Shown here in pieces: positions 16,700 through 25,250 of a stretch of 55,286 bases of DNA. Positions within the stretch are counted from its first letter, which is position 1; each line of letters opens with the position of its first letter. The position numbers and the translations under genes were made by a program. Source of the stretch: Oscillospiraceae bacterium (GTDB lineage: Bacteria; Bacillota; Clostridia; Oscillospirales; Ruminococcaceae); assembly GCA_020024475.1 (NCBI GenBank), contig JAHHTS010000007.1:1-55286 (forward strand), in the 5' to 3' direction. Under the pieces are notes generated by a model. The model did no database searches, was not told where the DNA came from, and saw nothing but the letters and a program-made list of their open reading frames with translations.

Positions 16700-17149
16700 T
16701 CACCTCAAAAACGGCATTATATAAAACAATACTAGACCATAAACTACACTGGCAAGCACACCATACACAATTACAGGACCTGCAATAATAAACATCTTAG
16801 CACCTACTCCTGTCACAAATCCTTCTGCGTTAAATTCAAGAGCAGGGCTAACTACCGCATTAGCAAATCCGGTTATTGGCACAAGTGTGCCTGCCCCAGC
16901 TCTTTTTGCAATTTTCCCATACCATCCTTTTGCTGTAAAAAGCGCAGAAAGTCCAACCAAAGTTACACTTGACAGCAGTCTTGCATCACTCAAAACAAAA
17001 TTCATATTTCTATAAAAATTGTATAAAGCTTCTCCCAACATACAAATGCTTCCACCTACCACAAAAGCCCAAATACAGTTTTGTATAAGTGAAGAATTTG
17101 GGCTTGCTTTCTCGATCATTTTATTATATTCCTGTTTGCCTGTTTTCAT
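16700..17149 (-). CDS. spoVAC: Stage V sporulation protein AC
   Basis: The 149-aa membrane protein has four helices and the same 'GAGTLVPITGFANAVVSPALEF' motif as SpoVAE. In Bacillus SpoVAC is the mechanosensitive channel component for dipicolinate. An in-frame ATG 54 bp upstream exists, but the ATG at 17149 is preceded at ideal spacing by GAGGTGATTAT, so it is the chosen start. It is first gene of a minimal three-gene spoVAC-D-E operon. No spoVAA, spoVAB or spoVAF is adjacent, as is common in Clostridia. Confidence 0.95.
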   Translation of the reverse strand: MKTGKQEYNKMIEKASPNSSLIQNCIWAFVVGGSICMLGEALYNFYRNMNFVLSDARLLSSVTLVGLSALFTAKGWYGKIAKRAGAGTLVPITGFANAVVSPALEFNAEGFVTGVGAKMFIIAGPVIVYGVLASVVYGLVLFYIMPFLR

Positions 17150-17222
17150 ATAATCACCTCTTTTGTGTAAGTTTGGGCTAAACAGAATCTTTAAAACATC
17201 CATTATATTCCAAATCTAGAAA

Positions 17223-17252
17223 AATAAAAAAGCACCCAAATGGGTGCTTTTA
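17223..17252 (-). terminator. Terminator of the P-type ATPase gene
   Basis: AAAAGCACCCA and TGGGTGCTTTT form an 11-bp stem with minimal loop; on the minus strand it is followed by TTTATTTTT. Confidence 0.9.
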
Positions 17253-17258
17253 ATTTTA

Positions 17259-19895
17259 TTATTTATTTGATTTTCTCTGGAAGTATTTAATGATTTCCAT
17301 AACTGGAACAATAAGAAATGCAAGGAACAAAGCAATAGCATATTCAAACAATGAGATATGTGTGAAGTTGAATGCGTTGCTGAGAAATGGAATGTAAATA
17401 GCACCTGTTGTTGCAACAAGAGCCATTACCAAAGCTAATGTGAGATATCTATTTTTATGCCCCATTTTGAAAATAGAGCCACGGCGTGAACGAAGATTTA
17501 AAGAATGGAACATCTCTATCATTGATAAGGTAAGAAATGCCATGGTCATACCATCTGGTGAGTTTGCTATTTCCCATACACCAGATTCTATATAATGCCC
17601 TACAAAATATGATATCAATGTGATTGCTGCGATTATAACACCTTGATATGCTATATCAAGACCCATTCCGCCTGCAAAAATTCCTTCTGATGATTCACGA
17701 GGAGGCTTTTTCATGCTGTCATTCTCTGTTTCTTCCATACCTAAAGCAATTGCCGGGAATGAATCGGTTATAAGGTTAATCCACAAAAGATGAGCTGGTT
17801 CAAGAATAGTGAAGCCAAACAATGTTGAGACAAACACAGCCAAAACTTCCGCAGCATTGGCAGAAAGAAGAAATTGAATTGTTTTTCGTATATTATCATA
17901 AATTCTTCTGCCTTCAGCAACAGCCGAAACAATTGTTGCAAAGTTATCATCAGCCAAAACCATATCTGCAACATTTTTTGTAACATCAGTTCCTGTAATA
18001 CCCATACCAACACCGATATCAGCAGTTTTAATTGAAGGTGCATCATTTACACCATCACCAGTCATGGCTGTTATTTTACCTTTTTTCTTCCATGCAGAAA
18101 CAATTCTAACTTTATGCTCTGGTTGTACACGAGCGTATACAGAATACTTTTCGATATTTTCTTCTAGCTCTTCATCGCTCATCTGATTTAACTGTGAGCC
18201 TGTGACTGCTACTTGTCCATCATCAAGAATACCAAGTTCATTTGCAATAGCAACAGCTGTATCCTTATGGTCACCAGTAATCATAATAGCACGAATACCT
18301 GCATCTTTACATTCTTCGATGGCAGCCTTAACTTCAGGTCTTATAGGATCAATCATACCTGAAAGTCCTACATAAACCAGATCTTTTTCAAGGTCATTTG
18401 CCTCATTTGAAGCAGGCTTTTCATCATAGTGCTTATATGCAGAGCAAAGAACACGCAAAGCCTTATCAGCCATTGCTTTATTAGCACCAAGAATTGTATA
18501 TTTAACTTCTTCTGTAAGTGGCACTATATGACCATCTATATAAGCCTTTGTACAACATTTAAGAACTTCATCAGGTGCACCTTTTGTGAACTGAATAAAT
18601 CCGCCCTGTGGGTCTACATGAACTGTACTCATCATTTTTCTGCCTGAGTCGAATGGTGCTTCACCTACACGAGGATAATCTACTTTAAGATTATCTTTTG
18701 AAAGTCCTGATTTGTAAGCATCATTTACAAGAGCACATTCAGTAGGTTCACCTATTGCGCTTTCACCGTCCATTTCAGCGTCACTACAAAGTGCCATAGC
18801 TTTTATGTGCAAGTTTTCATTTTCAGTGTATCTTTCAACAACTGTCATTTTGTTCTGTGTAAGAGTACCTGTTTTATCCGAACAAATAATTTGCGTGCAG
18901 CCAAGAGTTTCAACTGCTGTTAGTTTACGAATAATAGCCTGATTACGGCTCATTTTTGTAACACCAATCGACAAAAGAATTGTAACAACCGCTGCCAATC
19001 CTTCTGGAATAGCTGCAACAGCAAGTGATACAGCAATCATAAATGTGTCTAGCATCATTTCTCCGCTGATACCTGCAGACATATTTCTGAAAATATCAAT
19101 ACCAAAAATAACAGCACAAATTACAAGTACAAGAATTGACAAGATTTTTGAAAGCTCTGCCATTTTTATCTGAAGTGGTGTTTCTTCATCTTTTGCCTGT
19201 GAAAGTGCACTAGCAATTTTACCCATTTCGGTATCCATGCCAGTACCAGTTACAACCGCGCGACCACGACCATATGCAACCGTTGAACCCATATAAACCA
19301 TATTTTTTCTGTCGCCAAGTGGTACTTCACCATTTGAATCAGCTTCAAGCACATCACTGAATTTTGTTACTGGAACTGATTCACCTGTAAGTGCTGCTTC
19401 TTCAATTTTCATACTAGCACTTTCTATAATACGCGCATCTGCTGGAACACTATCTCCTGCTTCAAGAACGATTATATCCCCTGGAACAAGCTCTTCACTT
19501 TTTACAGTAAGCTGACGCCCATCTCTCATTACTTTGCTTGTGGCAGCTGCAATTTCTTGCAATGCCTCAATTGCCGCCTCGGCTTTAGATTCCTGATACA
19601 CACCCAAAATTGCATTCATTATTACAACAAAAAGAATAATGAGTACATCAGCCATACCTTCTCCTGAAATGGCAGCTGTGATGCCTGAAATAACAGCAGC
19701 AACCAAAAGCACAATTGTCATAGGGTCAGCCAACTGACTTAAAAATTTGTGTATGATACTTTCTTTTTCGCCCTCTTTAAGTTTGTTTGGACCATATTTT
19801 TCTAGTCTTTCGCTCGCCTGTTGTTTTGAAAGACCAGAATCGTTTGTTTTTAAATCTGATATTATTTTTTCATAACTTTCAAGATAATGTTTCAC
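17259..19895 (-). CDS. P2-type cation ATPase (Ca2+/Mn2+ exporting)
   Basis: The 878-aa membrane pump has the full P-type order: actuator loop 'LTGESVPV', phosphorylation site 'ICSDKTGTLTQNKMTV', nucleotide domain 'KGAPDEVLKCC', hinge 'MITGDHKDTA' and 'MTGDGVNDAPSIKTADIGV', with about ten membrane helices. TM4 'AVAAIPEGLAAVV' and TM6 'NLITDSFPAIALG' are the SERCA/PMR1-like ion-site signatures. It exports Ca2+ and/or Mn2+. The yybP-ykoY manganese riboswitch in its leader argues for Mn2+. The start is a GTG at 19895 with AGGGGAG at ideal spacing; an upstream in-frame ATG overlaps that ribosome site. Confidence 0.93.
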   Translation of the reverse strand: MKHYLESYEKIISDLKTNDSGLSKQQASERLEKYGPNKLKEGEKESIIHKFLSQLADPMTIVLLVAAVISGITAAISGEGMADVLIILFVVIMNAILGVYQESKAEAAIEALQEIAAATSKVMRDGRQLTVKSEELVPGDIIVLEAGDSVPADARIIESASMKIEEAALTGESVPVTKFSDVLEADSNGEVPLGDRKNMVYMGSTVAYGRGRAVVTGTGMDTEMGKIASALSQAKDEETPLQIKMAELSKILSILVLVICAVIFGIDIFRNMSAGISGEMMLDTFMIAVSLAVAAIPEGLAAVVTILLSIGVTKMSRNQAIIRKLTAVETLGCTQIICSDKTGTLTQNKMTVVERYTENENLHIKAMALCSDAEMDGESAIGEPTECALVNDAYKSGLSKDNLKVDYPRVGEAPFDSGRKMMSTVHVDPQGGFIQFTKGAPDEVLKCCTKAYIDGHIVPLTEEVKYTILGANKAMADKALRVLCSAYKHYDEKPASNEANDLEKDLVYVGLSGMIDPIRPEVKAAIEECKDAGIRAIMITGDHKDTAVAIANELGILDDGQVAVTGSQLNQMSDEELEENIEKYSVYARVQPEHKVRIVSAWKKKGKITAMTGDGVNDAPSIKTADIGVGMGITGTDVTKNVADMVLADDNFATIVSAVAEGRRIYDNIRKTIQFLLSANAAEVLAVFVSTLFGFTILEPAHLLWINLITDSFPAIALGMEETENDSMKKPPRESSEGIFAGGMGLDIAYQGVIIAAITLISYFVGHYIESGVWEIANSPDGMTMAFLTLSMIEMFHSLNLRSRRGSIFKMGHKNRYLTLALVMALVATTGAIYIPFLSNAFNFTHISLFEYAIALFLAFLIVPVMEIIKYFQRKSNK

Positions 19896-19940
19896 AATTA
19901 CTCCCCTTTTCATTTAATAATATTGTCAGCATTAGGCAAA

Positions 19941-19980
19941 TAAAAAGAGACCTATCCGCCTTTAAATGCAGATAAGTCTC
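19941..19980 (-). terminator. Regulated terminator of the Mn2+ riboswitch
   Basis: On the minus strand GAGACTTATCTGC pairs with GCGGATAGGTCTC around an AT loop and is followed by TTTTTATTT. Its 5' arm begins in the ACGAGAC segment of the aptamer, so Mn2+ binding can compete with terminator folding. Confidence 0.85.
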
Positions 19981-20068
19981 GTCATTTCATACATAGCCAG
20001 AATTCTCTACTGAGAATACGGTTGTTGGCATTGTAACAGCAATCCTGCCGACTACTCCCTTATTGATT
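19974..20068 (-). promoter_or_regulatory. yybP-ykoY manganese riboswitch
   Basis: On the minus strand the element begins with AAGGGAGTAG, contains the conserved GCCAACAACCG region and ends with ATGACGAGACTT. This order matches the class consensus GGGGAGUAG...ACGAGAC. It lies immediately upstream of a P-type ATPase gene with a terminator as expression platform. In this class Mn2+ binding turns on exporters, including P-type ATPases. Confidence 0.82.
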
Positions 20069-20140
20069 TTAGTCTATCATACCAAAATAACGTTGTCAAC
20101 AATTTTTAAAGTGAAATATTAGTAAAACTGCTGAAACGCA

Positions 20141-20368
20141 CTAGGCGATAAGCCAAAATGAATTAAATAAAATTGCGCCAAAAACCATAAATAGTATACA
20201 TAGAGAAAAAGTTATTCCTCCTAAAATTATAAGCCATTTTATCCCATTATCAATATATATGTCATTTTTATTTAAGCTTTTAAGAACTAAAAGCAAAATC
20301 ATTGCAATTAAAAATCTTCCTACAATCCCAACACTTCTTAAAAACATAAATCTATATCCAAAATTCAT
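20141..20368 (-). CDS. Small membrane protein of unknown function
   Basis: The 75-aa protein has two predicted membrane helices (about residues 14-32 and 44-73) separated by a short polar loop 'KSLNKNDIYIDNGIK'. No family is recognised. The ATG follows AGGGAG with proper spacing, so translation is plausible. It lies alone between the riboswitch leader and folA, divergent from folA. Confidence 0.6.
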   Translation of the reverse strand: MNFGYRFMFLRSVGIVGRFLIAMILLLVLKSLNKNDIYIDNGIKWLIILGGITFSLCILFMVFGAILFNSFWLIA

Positions 20369-20465
20369 ATTTTACTCCCTATATTTTAATATATTTGATA
20401 TTATCATATAAATTCGTGTAAAAATCAAGTATTTTACTGTATAATAAATATAAGGTGGTGAAAAA

Positions 20466-20945
20466 ATGATATCTATTATAGTTGCATATGACAACAATAA
20501 ACTTATCGGTAAAAGTGGTAAAATGCCATGGCATATAAAAGGAGAACTTAAAAGATTTAAACTGCTTACAGAAAATAATATAGTTATAATGGGCAGAAAA
20601 ACTTTTGAATCTATTGGTGCCCCACTTGATAACAGAATAAATATAATTCTTTCAACAAATGATGAATTTAATGTTGAAAACTGTTTTATATTTGATGATT
20701 TTCAAAAATCCATCTCCTATGCAAAATCCAACTATCCAAAAAAAGATATATATATAATAGGTGGCTCTACTGTTTATTTGCAAAGTTTAGATATAGCTGA
20801 CAAAATGTACATTACTGAGATTGATTTTGAATATGAGGGTGATACATTTTTTCCAGAATTTGATGAAAATAAATTTATAAAACAAGTTGATGAAATCCAT
20901 TTTGGAAATCCAACCTACACGTACACAACTTACATCAAAAAATAA
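20466..20945 (+). CDS. folA: Dihydrofolate reductase
   Basis: The 159-aa enzyme reduces dihydrofolate to tetrahydrofolate with NADPH. Family marks are 'ISIIVAYDNNKLIGKSGKMPWH' at the N-terminus, the 'DLKRFK'-type segment here 'ELKRFKLLTENN', the NADPH motif 'VIMGRKTFESIG' and 'IYIIGGSTVY'. The catalytic acidic residue sits in 'IKGELKRF'. Length matches bacterial DHFR. The ATG follows AAGGTGG. glpK follows 86 bp downstream with an inverted repeat between, so co-transcription is uncertain. Confidence 0.95.
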   Translation: MISIIVAYDNNKLIGKSGKMPWHIKGELKRFKLLTENNIVIMGRKTFESIGAPLDNRINIILSTNDEFNVENCFIFDDFQKSISYAKSNYPKKDIYIIGGSTVYLQSLDIADKMYITEIDFEYEGDTFFPEFDENKFIKQVDEIHFGNPTYTYTTYIKK

Positions 20946-20951
20946 ATTTTT

Positions 20952-20995
20952 ACACAAATTCATAAAGTATTATATAACATTATGAAAATTTGTGT
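20952..20995. repeat. Imperfect inverted repeat between folA and glpK
   Basis: ACACAAATT (20952-20960) pairs with AATTTGTGT (20987-20995), and CATAA pairs with TTATG further in. No T-run follows, so it may be a weak terminator for folA or a glpK operator or leader stem. Confidence 0.45.
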
Positions 20996-21031
20996 TAAAA
21001 TTAGCACAGATAACCCTAAAAAGGAGATACT

Positions 21032-22522
21032 ATGGAAAAGAAGTATATACTTTCCCTTGATCAGGGGACAACTTCTTCTCGTGCCATTATTTTTGATAAA
21101 CATCAAAACATAGTAGCTATGGCACAAAAAGAATTTACACAAATTTACCCAAAGGAAGGTTGGGTGGAACATGACCCAATGGAAATATATTCCTCTCAGT
21201 TTGGTGTGATGATTGAAGCTATTGTAAAAAGTGGAATAGGTCCAGAAGAAATTGCAGCAATAGGCATAACAAATCAGCGTGAAACAACCATCTTATGGGA
21301 TAAAACAACAGGTAGACCTGTTTACAACGCAATCGTTTGGCAATGTCGAAGAACTGCAGATATATGTAACAACCTAGTTGAAAGAGGTTTAAGTGAATAT
21401 ATCAAAAAAGTAACTGGACTTGTCCCTGATGCATATTTCTCGGCTACCAAAATTAAATGGATTTTGGACAATGTTCCTGGTGTAAAAGAAAAAGCCCAAA
21501 AAGGCGAAATACTTTTTGGAACAGTGGATTCTTGGCTAGTATATAAACTTACTGGGGGAAAAGTTCACATTACAGACTACACCAACGCATCAAGAACTAT
21601 GCTTTTTAACATTCACACACTGCAATGGGATGAAAGACTTTTAAAAGAGTTAGATATTCCTGCATCAATTTTGCCTAAAGTAAAACCATCAAGCCAAGTT
21701 TACGGATACACTGATATTCAAGGGGCAATTATACCAATCGCCGGAATCGCTGGCGACCAGCATGCTGCTTTATTTGGACAAAAATGCTTCCAAAAAGGAG
21801 AAGCTAAAAACACATACGGAACTGGCTGTTTTCTACTTATGAATACAGGAAAAATCGCTTACGAAAGCAAATCTGGACTTATAACTACTATTGCTATTGG
21901 AATTGACGGCGAGGTTGAATACGCACTTGAGGGAAGTGTTTTTGTAGGTGGGGCTGTAATCCAATGGCTTAGAGATGAAATGCGCTTTCTCGCTGAAAGC
22001 CGTGATGCTGAATATTATGCAAAAAAAGTTGATGACACCGGTGGGGTGTATCTTATTCCAGCTTTTACAGGTCTCGGTGCACCTTACTGGGATATGTACG
22101 CTCGTGGTACTATTGTCGGTATCACTCGTGGCACAAAACGTGAACATATTATTCGTGCTGCACAAGAAAGCATCGCCTATCAAAGTATGGATCTTGTAAA
22201 CGCTATGGAAAAAGACACTGGGCTTAAATTATCAGTTCTAAATGTTGATGGTGGCGCCAGCAGAGACTCATTCCTTATGCAATTTCAAGCCGATATTTTA
22301 AACAAACCTATTCAAAGACCCGTTATAAAAGAGACAACTGCACTAGGTGCAGCATATCTTGCTGGTCTTGCAGTTGGAATTTGGAAAAACAGAGAAGAAC
22401 TGAAAAAAGATAAACAATATGATGCGTCCTTTAATCCAAATATGACTGAAGAAAAACGAAAAAAACTTGTTAAAGGCTGGCACAAAGCTGTTGGTCGTAG
22501 TCTGGATTGGGCTGAAAAATAA
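21032..22522 (+). CDS. glpK: Glycerol kinase
   Basis: The 496-aa FGGY-family kinase phosphorylates glycerol to glycerol-3-phosphate. It opens with 'YILSLDQGTTSSRAIIFDK', contains 'GITNQRETTILWDKTTGRPVYNAIVWQCRR', 'YTNASRTMLFNIHTLQWD', 'GIAGDQHAALFGQ' and 'NVDGGASRDSFLMQFQADIL'. All match GlpK rather than other sugar kinases. The Bacillus/Enterococcus-type activating histidine is present in 'FNIHTLQWD'-like context, but regulation is not proven. No glpF or glpD is adjacent. The ATG follows AAAAAGGAG. Confidence 0.97.
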   Translation: MEKKYILSLDQGTTSSRAIIFDKHQNIVAMAQKEFTQIYPKEGWVEHDPMEIYSSQFGVMIEAIVKSGIGPEEIAAIGITNQRETTILWDKTTGRPVYNAIVWQCRRTADICNNLVERGLSEYIKKVTGLVPDAYFSATKIKWILDNVPGVKEKAQKGEILFGTVDSWLVYKLTGGKVHITDYTNASRTMLFNIHTLQWDERLLKELDIPASILPKVKPSSQVYGYTDIQGAIIPIAGIAGDQHAALFGQKCFQKGEAKNTYGTGCFLLMNTGKIAYESKSGLITTIAIGIDGEVEYALEGSVFVGGAVIQWLRDEMRFLAESRDAEYYAKKVDDTGGVYLIPAFTGLGAPYWDMYARGTIVGITRGTKREHIIRAAQESIAYQSMDLVNAMEKDTGLKLSVLNVDGGASRDSFLMQFQADILNKPIQRPVIKETTALGAAYLAGLAVGIWKNREELKKDKQYDASFNPNMTEEKRKKLVKGWHKAVGRSLDWAEK

Positions 22523-22602
22523 ATTTTAATATTTATGGTTACAGTAAATTTATTTTTTATAATTTTTTATATTATATTTAATAATTAATGACTCGTAAAA
22601 TT

Positions 22603-22643
22603 AATAATGGAGAGTATCAAAATTCGATACTCTCCATTATTAT
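22603..22643 (+). terminator. Terminator of glpK
   Basis: ATAATGGAGAGTATC and GATACTCTCCATTAT form a 15-bp perfect stem. It is about 80 bp after the glpK stop and could act on either strand. Confidence 0.8.
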
Positions 22644-22710
22644 AAAATCATTCATAAAATATAAAATTTATGATATTCGTTCAATACCATTTTCTATGGT
22701 TTTCAATTTG

Positions 22711-23067
22711 TTAGCTTATCATTTCTAATGATTTTAAACACCATACACTTACGCATATAGCAACTCCATATTGTAGTAACCGAATATCTATTTCTAATGG
22801 AAGTTCATCAGCATTATCTAATTATCATCGCAGAAACACTCTATTTGTTTTTTCTTGTTCGGCTATTAAAAACAAATATACTATAACTTCACCATCTTAA
22901 CAAGAAAAAATATACTGTGGTAAAGAATTTCCTTTTGATTTTTTCATCTCGATTTTTATAACTTCAATATCATCATAAGATAGCTGAAAAGATGTTTTAA
23001 TTAAACTAATAAATAATATATCTTTATCATCTTCTGATAAGTTACGATAATTGATAATTTCATACAT
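22711..23067 (-). pseudogene. Broken gene with three in-frame stops
   Basis: A single minus-strand frame of 119 codons runs from ATG 23067 to TAA 22711. It is interrupted by TAA after 56 codons and by TGA-TAA about 25 codons later. The frame is otherwise coherent: 'MYEIINYRNLSEDDKDILF', then 'DGEVIVYLFLIAEQEKTNRV', then 'LDNADELPLEIDIRLLQYG'. Three stops without frame loss indicate point-mutation decay of a real gene. The family is not recognised. It follows the 91-aa gene by 50 bp and the two probably once formed a pair. Confidence 0.65.
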
Positions 23068-23117
23068 GTGACAATACCTGTTTACTAGAATAAATAATCT
23101 TTTTATAATTTGTCATA

Positions 23118-23393
23118 CTACAAAATACATATAGATGAGTCATCATACTGTTCATCATCAAAAATTGCTGATATTAAAACTCCTTCAATACTACTAGATT
23201 GAATATATTCTAAAAGAGAATTTTTATCTTCAAATGGGCAAATTTGCTTAATCAAATTCATATCAGTATCACAACAAAAGTTCCAATATCCGTCACTATT
23301 GGTTATAGAGTATCTCTTGCCATGATAAGAAAACTCAACTTCACGACCAGATTGTAAACTCTCTTTAATGAAACTATATGCAAATTGGTTCAT
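23118..23393 (-). CDS. Hypothetical protein, 91 aa
   Basis: This small acidic soluble protein reads 'MNQFAYSFIKESLQSGREVE' then 'FSYHGKRYSITNSDGYWNFC', and ends 'FDDEQYDDSSICIL'. The N-terminal helix followed by a strand-rich region ('VEFSYHGKRYSITN') resembles small accessory or immunity-like proteins, but no family is assigned. An AAAGGA site lies about 12 nt before the ATG, rather far. The neighbouring downstream gene is a pseudogene, so this may be a surviving member of a decaying pair. Confidence 0.55.
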   Translation of the reverse strand: MNQFAYSFIKESLQSGREVEFSYHGKRYSITNSDGYWNFCCDTDMNLIKQICPFEDKNSLLEYIQSSSIEGVLISAIFDDEQYDDSSICIL

Positions 23394-23540
23394 ATTTTGT
23401 ATTTCCTTTACATTTATATATTTGCCTATAATGTATAAATTACATAAATTATAACTTAAGATAAAATATTAAGTAGTATTATCTGTATGGTATAAATATG
23501 TTCCATTTAAACTGCAAAAACATAAAATATTAAAATTGTT

Positions 23541-23590
23541 TAATAAGCCCTTGCTTATGGAATTATCCAAGTCAAGGGCTTATTTTTATG
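23541..23590. terminator. Hairpin downstream of desulfoferrodoxin
   Basis: AATAAGCCCTTG and CAAGGGCTTATT form a 12-bp stem with a 19-nt loop. It lies after the minus-strand desulfoferrodoxin gene, although the better T-run is on the plus strand. Confidence 0.65.
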
Positions 23591-23629
23591 AAACTTTTAT
23601 TATGAATGATTTTGAAAAATAATTATTTA

Positions 23630-24013
23630 TTAAAGTTCAACTTTCCACAAACCGTGAAGATTGCAGAATTCGTATACTGCAACAGGTTTTTCATCACCAA
23701 TTGGGAATTTGGCAACAGGTTCTCCTGTATGTTCAAGGTTTTTAAGTGCATAACTACCATCTTCAAAAAGAACAGCAACAAATGCAATATGATGTTCATC
23801 TGTCATTGGATGAAGTACACTACCAACTGTGGCTGTAATGATACCGTCTTTAATTTCTATAACAGGCACGTGTTTTTCACCCGCTGCATCTGTTGAATTT
23901 GCTTCAAGAGCCTTCATCGGTTTACCACAACACATTGTAGGTACTTTTGCATCTACCACTGATAATTCAACTTTTTTACAGATATCACAATATAAAAATT
24001 TTAATTCTTTCAT
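23630..24013 (-). CDS. dfx: Desulfoferrodoxin (superoxide reductase, class I)
   Basis: The 127-aa two-iron protein reduces superoxide to H2O2 without releasing oxygen. The N-terminal rubredoxin-like centre I has 'FYCDICKKV'-type CxxC (here 'YCDICKK') and 'MCCGKPM'. Catalytic centre II has the four histidines and one cysteine in 'EKHVPVI', 'LHPMTDEHHIAFV' and 'EFCNLHGLW'. It is cytoplasmic. H2O2 made here would be consumed by rubrerythrin encoded 13 kb away. The ATG follows AGGAGAATAT. Both domains are complete. Confidence 0.97.
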   Translation of the reverse strand: MKELKFLYCDICKKVELSVVDAKVPTMCCGKPMKALEANSTDAAGEKHVPVIEIKDGIITATVGSVLHPMTDEHHIAFVAVLFEDGSYALKNLEHTGEPVAKFPIGDEKPVAVYEFCNLHGLWKVEL

Positions 24014-24175
24014 AGTATATTCTCCTATATTTTAAACTGATAAATATTTCTTTGATTTGATATTTTGGAATACTAATTATTGTTTCCTTAATGATATAAT
24101 ATACTATTAAGAAGAATTTGTCAATAAGTTAAAATGACTAAATTATTAAAAGAAAAATATATAAGTTATATAAAT

Positions 24176-25051
24176 CTATCGTTTTTTTCTAATTATTGGC
24201 ATTTCTGATAAAATGAGGCTACATAAAATAAGGCCTCCACCTATTAACAGATTAAACGTAAATTGTTCAAAGCCCCAAATTATACTAAAAACAGCACCGA
24301 AAACACCTTCTAGCATGAATATCAAACTTGCTGTTGTTGCTGGTACATAGCGTTGACCTATAATCTGTACAGTCTGTGCAATAAAGTTAGAACCAACTGC
24401 TAAGTACAATATCGGTAAAATCGCATTCTTCCAGTCAACCACTGTAAAACTTGCATGCTCTATAAAAAATGCATAAATTGCGCCTCCAAAGAAAAGTGTA
24501 ATTCCCATTAAAAACGCACTTGCTGCAAAATGACCATTTTCTGGCTGTTTTGCCAATAAAACTATAGATAATGCAAAGAAGAAGGCTCCTGCGACTGTAT
24601 ACACATCACCTATATTAAGTATAAATTCTGTGGCAAATATTCCTGTAAGCACTCCCATACCAGTCATACATACGACAACTGAAATAAGATTACGCATCTT
24701 TGGTTTAGATTTTAATATAATCCAAGAAAGAAAAGGTACCATAACAACATTTGTTGTTGTCAAAAACGATGAGTTAGATGGTGCTGTATACATAGCTCCT
24801 ATTGTCTGCAAAATAAATCCCATAAAATTAAAAATACCTACAAACAAGCCTATTCTTAACTGTTCTTTTGACATTGTTAATATATCTTTTGAAAAAAACA
24901 CAAATATAAGAACACTAAAAACTAGACCCCTTATCATATTTAATATTCCTGCTGAAACACCAGAATCAAGCGCCAATTTAGTAGCTACAAACCCTCCGCC
25001 CCATATTACAGTAACAACAACAAGCATAATTATAGCTGTTTGTTTTTTCAT
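24176..25051 (-). CDS. DMT-superfamily (EamA) permease
   Basis: The 291-aa protein has ten predicted membrane helices arranged as two EamA repeats. Typical features are 'VTVIWGGGFVATKLALDSGV' at the N-terminus, 'FILQTIGAMYTAPSNSSFLT' in the first repeat, and 'RYVPATTASLIFMLEGVFGAVFSIIWGFE' in the second. Members export metabolites such as amino acids; the substrate here is unknown. The ATG follows CGGAGG. It is monocistronic and divergent from the Rrf2 regulator gene (200 bp apart), which might control it. Confidence 0.9.
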   Translation of the reverse strand: MKKQTAIIMLVVVTVIWGGGFVATKLALDSGVSAGILNMIRGLVFSVLIFVFFSKDILTMSKEQLRIGLFVGIFNFMGFILQTIGAMYTAPSNSSFLTTTNVVMVPFLSWIILKSKPKMRNLISVVVCMTGMGVLTGIFATEFILNIGDVYTVAGAFFFALSIVLLAKQPENGHFAASAFLMGITLFFGGAIYAFFIEHASFTVVDWKNAILPILYLAVGSNFIAQTVQIIGQRYVPATTASLIFMLEGVFGAVFSIIWGFEQFTFNLLIGGGLILCSLILSEMPIIRKKR

Positions 25052-25220
25052 AAAAACCTCCGATATATTTATTTTTTAATCATATAATTTTAAATTATAT
25101 CATTTTAAATAAATTAATTCAATCTGTCGACTTTATTTATATTATTTAACTTTTAACATAATAAATATCTAAATGTAATTTAAATTTATTGTTTTTAATA
25201 AATTTTTATGATAAAATTAT

Positions 25221-25237
25221 ATTGAATAAAATTCAAT
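25221..25237. promoter_or_regulatory. Palindromic operator candidate before the Rrf2 gene
   Basis: ATTGAAT-AAA-ATTCAAT is a perfect 17-bp palindrome ending one base before the AGAGGT ribosome site. Its position suggests autorepression by the Rrf2 protein. Confidence 0.55.
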
Positions 25238-25250
25238 AGAGGTAAATCCT

